Positions 5,894 to 9,807 of a DNA stretch of 9,807 nucleotides are shown here, one piece after another. The notes beneath the pieces are model-generated. The model was not told the DNA's origin and made no database searches. It saw only the letters and a list, made by a program, of their open reading frames with translations. The DNA comes from DASPKA01 sp035628335 (lineage in GTDB: Bacteria > Patescibacteriota > Doudnabacteria > UBA920). The stretch lies in assembly GCA_035628335.1 (NCBI GenBank), contig DASPKA010000014.1:1-9807 (forward strand). The letters are read 5' to 3'. A program made the translations under genes and the position numbers. Each line of letters begins with the position of its first letter. Positions within the stretch are counted from its first letter, which is position 1.

Positions 5894-5909
5894 CAAATCA
5901 TAGATTTGT
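5893..5909. promoter_or_regulatory. 7-bp perfect inverted repeat between divergent promoters
   Basis: ACAAATC (5893-5899), a 3-nt centre, then GATTTGT (5903-5909). It lies in the -10/-35 spacer of the eno promoter and overlaps the -35 of the plus-strand promoter, a good place for an operator acting on both. No regulator is identified. Confidence 0.4.
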
Positions 5910-5934
5910 ACTTTAAAAGCATTATATATAGAAT
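5906..5934 (+). promoter_or_regulatory. Candidate promoter of the 87-aa gene
   Basis: TTGTAC (5906-5911) and TAGAAT (5929-5934) are separated by exactly 17 nt. The -10 matches consensus at five of six positions, the -35 mainly in TTG. A start near 5941 would put the strong ribosome binding site at or very close to the 5' end of the message, so the true start may be slightly upstream. Confidence 0.4.
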
Positions 5935-5941
5935 AATCAGC

Positions 5942-5948
5942 AAGGAGG
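5942..5948 (+). promoter_or_regulatory. Strong Shine-Dalgarno AAGGAGG
   Basis: A full AAGGAGG lies 6 nt before the ATG at 5955 and fixes that start. It stands out because most starts in the window have no visible ribosome binding site. Confidence 0.8.
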
Positions 5949-5954
5949 AACTTT

Positions 5955-6218
5955 ATGAAAAAAACTGAACACTTAAAAGCGTCATTTGAACAAGTGATTT
6001 ACCGCAGAATAAAACTCGCGGTAAACCCGAGTTTTACTAGAGGAACATACTGGGCTGTGTTCCACCGAGATGATAAGATCGCGCGAAGAAGGTTTGAGAA
6101 ACTTTCCGCCTCAGTTATCGAATCAGGCAGCTATGACTTAGAAATGGAAGCCAAGACCAAGGGGAGGAAAGCAAAAAACTTTAACTTAGTCTACTTCTGG
6201 TTTAAGGGGGTAAAGTAA
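5955..6218 (+). CDS. Unknown basic 87-aa protein
   Basis: I do not recognise this protein. It is 87 residues, rich in Lys and Arg (RRIK, KIARRRFEK, KTKGRKAK), with no signal peptide, membrane segment or Cys/His cluster. The first half looks helical; the last 30 residues alternate in a way that suggests beta strands (SYDLEMEAK, FNLVYFWFK). A small nucleic-acid-binding or regulatory protein would fit the charge, but that is only a guess. It is the only confident plus-strand gene, has its own promoter and a strong Shine-Dalgarno, stands divergent from eno, and is closed by a clear terminator at 6272-6306. Coding is well supported by the ribosome binding site and context; function is open. Confidence 0.75.
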   Translation: MKKTEHLKASFEQVIYRRIKLAVNPSFTRGTYWAVFHRDDKIARRRFEKLSASVIESGSYDLEMEAKTKGRKAKNFNLVYFWFKGVK

Positions 6219-6244
6219 TGAACCTTTTGATCGTACTCAGCTAG
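6218..6244 (+). CDS. Possible 8-residue micro-ORF overlapping the 87-aa gene stop
   Basis: TAATG joins the stop of the 87-aa gene to a new ATG, giving MNLLIVLS and a TAG. AAGGGGG (6204-6210) lies 7 nt upstream, a usable Shine-Dalgarno. The peptide is hydrophobic. It could be a coupled micro-peptide, the stump of a lost downstream gene, or chance. It ends 2 nt before a hairpin. Confidence 0.2.
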   Translation: MNLLIVLS

Positions 6245-6246
6245 TT

Positions 6247-6265
6247 TCTCTTTTCAATAAAGAGA
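6247..6265. repeat. 7-bp hairpin before the terminator
   Basis: TCTCTTT (6247-6253) pairs with AAAGAGA (6259-6265) over a 5-nt loop TCAAT. It is AT-rich and moderately stable, and is the first of four consecutive hairpins in this intergenic region. Confidence 0.5.
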
Positions 6266-6271
6266 CATCAC

Positions 6272-6306
6272 AAAAGCGGTCCTGACACAGCTTCAAGACC
6301 GCTTTT
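6272..6306. terminator. Bidirectional intrinsic terminator
   Basis: AAAAGCGGTC (6272-6281) and GACCGCTTTT (6297-6306) form a perfect 10-bp stem with a 15-nt loop. The GC-rich core followed by a T run on both strands suits termination of the plus-strand 87-aa gene and of the minus-strand holB-to-rseP operon, which converge here. Confidence 0.85.
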
Positions 6307-6314
6307 ATAGTTCT

Positions 6315-6342
6315 CTTGCACAGCATGGCGTACATGTGCAAG
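6315..6342. repeat. 7-bp hairpin with an alternative pairing
   Basis: CTTGCAC (6315-6321) pairs with GTGCAAG (6336-6342). A competing stem, CGTAC (6329-6333) with GTACG (6342-6346), shares sequence with it, so the two folds would exclude each other. No function can be assigned. Confidence 0.4.
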
Positions 6343-6348
6343 TACGTC

Positions 6349-6369
6349 ATACTACTCGTCTCGTAGTAT
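6349..6369. repeat. 7-bp hairpin just after the rseP stop
   Basis: ATACTAC (6349-6355) pairs with GTAGTAT (6363-6369) over a 7-nt loop. On the minus strand it follows the rseP stop by 6 nt and may protect the 3' end of that message. It lacks a T-tract. Confidence 0.5.
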
Positions 6370-6375
6370 ATAAGA

Positions 6376-7482
6376 TCACCTCACAAATACGTCTTTTATG
6401 CTTATGGCAACCAAAAGCAATAGAAGCAATAGGAATCCTATCGCATTTGCTGTCTGTTCTACTATCTGTCGGTTGCGTTTGCGGCGGATTTTTTCTATAA
6501 GAAGGAACATCACGCGGCCACCGTCGAGGGCGGGTATAGGGAGAATGTTCAGAAAGGCTAAGTTTAAAGAAAGAAATGCGGCAAATGGTATTAAACCCTG
6601 AACACCTGCCTGGTCTTTGACTTTGTCAGTTTCCTGGTAAATACGCACCGGACCACCAAGCGCCTGGAACCCAGCACCAGAGGTAAAAACGTCGTACAGT
6701 CCAAGAGGAATGTTTATAAGCCCGTAGTAGGATGCTATGACACCTTGTTTAATTGCTAAAGCGGGCGAGCACTTTACGGTACCAAACAATCCTAATCCGA
6801 TTCCAGTGGGACCTTGATTTGGTGGTGGTGTTTGCGCAGAGTTAACAGCGAGACTGTGTTCAACTTGCTGCCTGCGTACGGTAAAGTTGAAACTCTTACC
6901 TGCATTTGTCTTAATGTAGCTAATCACGTCAGAAGTGTCGTGTACCTGAATGCCGTCCAGACCTAAAACCTGATCACCAACTTTAATTCCAGCGTGGTCT
7001 GCTGGCGAGCCTGGGACTACGGTATGAATAGTTACCGCAACTCCCTCAGCAGGACAAGGTAAGTCTGCACGCTCGCCAACCATAAGCGGCGCACCCAAGT
7101 TAAAGCTCACAGCGTATAAAACTACCGCAAGCAAAACGTTCATGATTACTCCTGCAGTTAATGTGAAGAATCGTGCAGAAAACGGTTTATTTACAAAGCT
7201 TGCATGGTTTTCATCATCATTATTTTCGCCTGTGATTTTCACAAACCCGCCTGCGAATATCCAGTTTATGGAATATACAGTAGTCTGCTTGTCCTGAACT
7301 TGCTTAGGCCCCCAAATAACCTTAAAATTACCATCTTTTTTCTGTACTCCTATTAGCCTGGGAGGAAACCCAAAGCCGAACTCCTCTACGTTCATACCAG
7401 ATTTTTTAGCCACTATAAAGTGGCCGAGTTCGTGAACAAAGACTAATACAGATAAAATTATGAGAAATATTAATAAAGTCAT
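6376..7482 (-). CDS. rseP: RseP-like site-2 protease (membrane zinc metalloprotease)
   Basis: This 368-residue M50-family intramembrane protease should cleave membrane segments of substrates such as anti-sigma factors or leftover signal peptides. The zinc site HELGH (17-21) lies in the first membrane helix and the third zinc ligand in the LDG motif NILPIPALDGGRV (312-324) near the C terminus. A PDZ domain spans about 145-210 (VVPGSPADHAGIKVGDQVLG at 155-174). Further membrane helices cover about 105-127, 293-315 and 345-361. One PDZ domain and the short length match Gram-positive/CPR forms, not the two-PDZ E. coli RseP. The ATG overlaps the frr stop by 4 nt (ATGA), pointing to translational coupling, as in the common frr-rseP order of many bacteria. 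The actual substrate is unknown. Confidence 0.93.
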   Translation of the reverse strand: MTLLIFLIILSVLVFVHELGHFIVAKKSGMNVEEFGFGFPPRLIGVQKKDGNFKVIWGPKQVQDKQTTVYSINWIFAGGFVKITGENNDDENHASFVNKPFSARFFTLTAGVIMNVLLAVVLYAVSFNLGAPLMVGERADLPCPAEGVAVTIHTVVPGSPADHAGIKVGDQVLGLDGIQVHDTSDVISYIKTNAGKSFNFTVRRQQVEHSLAVNSAQTPPPNQGPTGIGLGLFGTVKCSPALAIKQGVIASYYGLINIPLGLYDVFTSGAGFQALGGPVRIYQETDKVKDQAGVQGLIPFAAFLSLNLAFLNILPIPALDGGRVMFLLIEKIRRKRNRQIVEQTANAIGFLLLLLLLVAISIKDVFVR

Positions 7483-8036
7483 ATGGTCATTATCTCTTTC
7501 TCTTTTGCTTCGGCGAGCTCCTTGATTTGTGCATTATACTTATCTACCACGTCTTGCAGCTTTTTCTGGCCTCCTGAGAGCTGGTCTTTAGAAATACCAC
7601 CGTCTGCTTCAGTGGCTTTAAATTTTTTAAGCACATCTTCACGGGCATTTCGAATGGAAATACGTGCCTTTTCTGAAATCTGTCCTAAAACTTTTACAAG
7701 CTCTTTGCGGCGCTCTTCGCTCATAATCGGCAGCGTAATGCGCACCACCTGCCCGTCATTAGACGGGGTAAGGCCCAAGTTTGCTGCCATAATCCCCTTT
7801 TCTATAGCAGGTATTTGGCCTTTGTCCCAAGGAGAAATTACCAGTGTTCGCGCATCCCCAACGCTAATGTTTGCAACAGTATGCAACGGCATATTGGCCC
7901 CATAACTCTCCACCATAACCGTTGAGAGTATTGCGGCGTTCGCACGACCAGTGCGCAGTGAGTTCATTTCATGCTCAAAATGCTCAATCGCCTTGTCAAA
8001 ATCTTCTTTACTCTGACTTATAATCGCATCAATCAT
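7479..8036 (-). CDS. frr: Ribosome recycling factor
   Basis: This 185-residue protein, with EF-G, splits the post-termination ribosome into subunits. Its length is the family norm. Domain I helices contain the conserved RTGRANAAIL region (28-37), followed by the small beta domain with VANISVGDARTLVISPWDK and then the long C-terminal helices with NDGQVVRITLP and MSEERRKELVK. The start ATG at 8036 gives the usual N terminus; no Shine-Dalgarno is visible and the upstream lipoprotein gene ends 17 nt before it. It overlaps rseP by 4 nt at its 3' end. Confidence 0.96.
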   Translation of the reverse strand: MIDAIISQSKEDFDKAIEHFEHEMNSLRTGRANAAILSTVMVESYGANMPLHTVANISVGDARTLVISPWDKGQIPAIEKGIMAANLGLTPSNDGQVVRITLPIMSEERRKELVKVLGQISEKARISIRNAREDVLKKFKATEADGGISKDQLSGGQKKLQDVVDKYNAQIKELAEAKEKEIMTI

Positions 8037-8053
8037 TGTAGTTTCTAAATTAA

Positions 8054-9115
8054 TTATTGTCCTATAAATATTCCGCCGTAGGCTATATCTGGATTCTCTA
8101 AATCCGGGAGAAGGTAGTTTACAAATCCTGCTGTTTGAACTGCAAACGTGCGCCAGTTTTTTCCGCCATCACTGGACTGGAAAACTGTATTAGAAACTCC
8201 AGCATATATGACATTAGGGTCCGCTTCACTCTGTGCAATGGCGTAAAAATTTACATCATTTTTGTAAAGTGGAAGCACGAGTGCTGTCCAGTTTCTTCCC
8301 AGGTTTGGACTCATGTATATTCCATTGTTGGTACTCACATACACGCTTCCATTTTGCGACACATACATTTGATTAAACGCCGAGACCCTGTCTCGTTTCA
8401 GGACCGCAAAAAAACTGTCATCTCGCAGAGCCCCTGAAATGTCATCAAACGTATTACCCATGTCAGCAGAAGCATATACTCCTGTACCCTGCAGCAACAC
8501 AAACAAACGACCAAGCGTATACTCAATTCTGTTTATGCGAGTTCCAAAGTTATAAACTGGTTTCCAAGAACTGCCCTTGTCCAGACTAACAATAAGGTTA
8601 CCATTTGCCAGTGCACCATACACTTCTCCTCTACTACCTATGGCAACAGACCGAACTGGGTTTTCAGGAGAGGCTTCTGTGTATACTTCGTTCCATGAAC
8701 CGCCCCCATCTTCAGATTTAACAATTTTACCATGCGTATTAAAGCTGCCGCAAGCATACAAAGTCTTTGGTTCAAGAGGGTCTATAACAAAGTCATAGGT
8801 CGTCTGGAGCTTGGCCATCACCTGGTCCCAAGACACTGCTAGGTCTTTCGACCTAAACAATCCTCCGCCATAGCTTGCCGCAAACACCACCCCCGGTTCG
8901 TCAGGTGAAAAACGCAAACGGGCAATGGAAAAATTTGAAAGTGTTATGCCCTTTTGGGCTCCGTTAATAAGATTATAAAAGCGGTATGAAGCACCTCCAT
9001 CCAATGTCTTTATGACCCCTCCAATGACGGGTTCCGGTGACTCAAATGGGTTACACGCGGCTGACATAAAGCTCATTAGTGAAATCACTAAGAGAATTTT
9101 TAATTTTTGTCTCAT
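8054..9115 (-). CDS. Probable lipoprotein with an Asp-box (BNR/YCF48-like) beta-propeller
   Basis: The 353-residue protein opens with a basic n-region and hydrophobic core (MRQKLKILLVISLMSFMSAAC). Cys21 is a likely lipidation site, though the -3 residue of the lipobox is Ser, not the usual Leu. The rest is made of repeats, each with an Asp-box S/T-x-D-x-G-x-x-W: TLDGGASY (37-44), SKDLAVSW (89-96), SEDGGGSW (134-141), SLDKGSSW (177-184), SADMGNTF (216-223), SPNLGRNW (269-276) and SSDGGKNW (314-321). Seven such motifs suggest a seven-bladed propeller of the sortilin/YCF48/sialidase-like fold, displayed outside the membrane. No sialidase catalytic residues are recognised, so a binding or assembly role is more likely than hydrolysis. 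The start overlaps the holB stop by 4 nt, so it is translated together with a replication gene. Confidence 0.8.
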   Translation of the reverse strand: MRQKLKILLVISLMSFMSAACNPFESPEPVIGGVIKTLDGGASYRFYNLINGAQKGITLSNFSIARLRFSPDEPGVVFAASYGGGLFRSKDLAVSWDQVMAKLQTTYDFVIDPLEPKTLYACGSFNTHGKIVKSEDGGGSWNEVYTEASPENPVRSVAIGSRGEVYGALANGNLIVSLDKGSSWKPVYNFGTRINRIEYTLGRLFVLLQGTGVYASADMGNTFDDISGALRDDSFFAVLKRDRVSAFNQMYVSQNGSVYVSTNNGIYMSPNLGRNWTALVLPLYKNDVNFYAIAQSEADPNVIYAGVSNTVFQSSDGGKNWRTFAVQTAGFVNYLLPDLENPDIAYGGIFIGQ

Positions 9116-9807
9116 GTGAGTAATAGTTTTTGCAACACCAACTTTTTATTAAAATTTTGTTCCAAACCTCTACCCGCAGCACGTACACGAGTGTACATTG
9201 CAGGTTTTACTATTCTTAAAGCTACAGAGAAGATTTGCGCAAGAACATCTGAATCGAGCTCAGCTAACTCGAAAAACAGATCCCATTTTTGACGAGAGGT
9301 CTCGCTGTGAACAATAGCAGTAGCTGCTGCTAGAGTGTCGTGCTCTGAAGCCAAACGAAGCAATTCACCTGGCGATCCGGCAGCTGCTTGGTATGTGGCT
9401 GGCAATACTTGAAGCGAATTCTGATGTGTAAATGCTTGCATATCTTCCTCACTCAGTCTGCCAAAAAAATACTGCCAGCTGCGTGAAGTAATTGTCTCCA
9501 GCAACTGGCTTGAGTGGCATATAAAAATAACGTGAGTGCGAGGGCGAAGCTCTTCTAATACTTTTAAAAGTACATTTTGCGCAGGTTCTGAAAGTTCGTC
9601 AGCGTTATCCAAAAGTACAAATTTTTGCGAGTTAGCTCGCGAGGATTTTAAGGACAGAAAGCTCGAAATAGAACGAGCTTGATCCATTTGCTCTGACCCT
9701 GGAACAACTTCCATGACATCTCCTACTTGAGCAGATAGCATAATACATGAAGCTATGGTTCGTTTCCCTACTCCTTTGGGACCCAAAAAAATAGCAGACG
9801 AAGGAAA
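9112..9807 (-). CDS. holB: DNA polymerase III clamp-loader subunit delta prime (5' part outside window)
   Basis: The frame remains open to the last base of the window, so the N terminus is cut off; 231 residues are visible. An upstream-looking TTG at 9786 is internal, since the codons before it (FPSSAIF) continue the strand leading into Walker A. Visible are Walker A GPKGVGKRT (9-17 of the visible part), Walker B-like KFVLLDNADELS, the helix AQNVLLKVLEE typical of clamp-loader AAA+ proteins, and an SRS in place of the SRC sensor motif (TITSRSWQ). The zinc-binding Cys cluster found in E. coli delta prime/DnaX between Walker A and B is absent. The C-terminal collar domain is short. It should load the sliding clamp with DnaX and delta. 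A DnaX-like paralogue cannot be fully excluded, but its size and divergence favour delta prime. It overlaps the lipoprotein gene by 4 nt. Confidence 0.85.
   Translation of the reverse strand, partial: FPSSAIFLGPKGVGKRTIASCIMLSAQVGDVMEVVPGSEQMDQARSISSFLSLKSSRANSQKFVLLDNADELSEPAQNVLLKVLEELRPRTHVIFICHSSQLLETITSRSWQYFFGRLSEEDMQAFTHQNSLQVLPATYQAAAGSPGELLRLASEHDTLAAATAIVHSETSRQKWDLFFELAELDSDVLAQIFSVALRIVKPAMYTRVRAAGRGLEQNFNKKLVLQKLLLT

Noticed and set aside
7483..7905. Long plus-strand frame opposite frr
   Set aside because: It lies wholly antisense to the conserved frr gene, is Ser-rich with no motif and has no ribosome binding site.

Overview
The window looks like a piece of chromosome from a bacterium of the Candidate Phyla Radiation (Patescibacteria), probably a Parcubacteria-type lineage. 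This is an inference from several things: very tight packing with ATGA-type overlaps, few Shine-Dalgarno sequences, a four-helix-bundle (S23-type) gene embedded in short GACTTTA-rich repeats, and compact versions of housekeeping proteins. TGA ends several genes here (gpmI, rseP, frr, holB), so the standard bacterial code applies and the UGA-glycine CPR lineages are unlikely.

Left part (1-5878, all genes on the minus strand, so transcription runs right to left): enolase, phosphoglycerate mutase (gpmI), a small four-helix-bundle protein, RecJ exonuclease, an RNase HI-like nuclease, and possibly a 43-residue membrane peptide. Enolase and gpmI carry out consecutive steps of lower glycolysis; RecJ and RNase H are a nucleic-acid processing pair. 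The two gaps on either side of gpmI consist almost entirely of a 9-bp-phased repeat (GGACTTTAT / ATAAAGTCC) arranged as inverted arms. In one gap the arms enclose the four-helix-bundle gene; in the other they enclose only about 15 bp. This is the most interesting feature of the window and looks like a small mobile or REP/MITE-like element with a coding and a gene-less copy.

Middle part (5879-6375): a divergent promoter region with a perfect 7-bp inverted repeat, one plus-strand gene for an unknown basic 87-residue protein with a strong Shine-Dalgarno, then a series of hairpins including a clear bidirectional terminator between convergent genes.

Right part (6376-9807, minus strand): a coupled operon holB (DNA polymerase III delta prime, running off the right edge) - a beta-propeller lipoprotein with Asp-box repeats - frr (ribosome recycling factor) - rseP-like site-2 protease. 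Overlaps of 4 bp (holB/lipoprotein and frr/rseP) and a 17-bp gap (lipoprotein/frr) point to one transcript.

The first ~207 bases hold no gene I can support, only one GC-rich hairpin.
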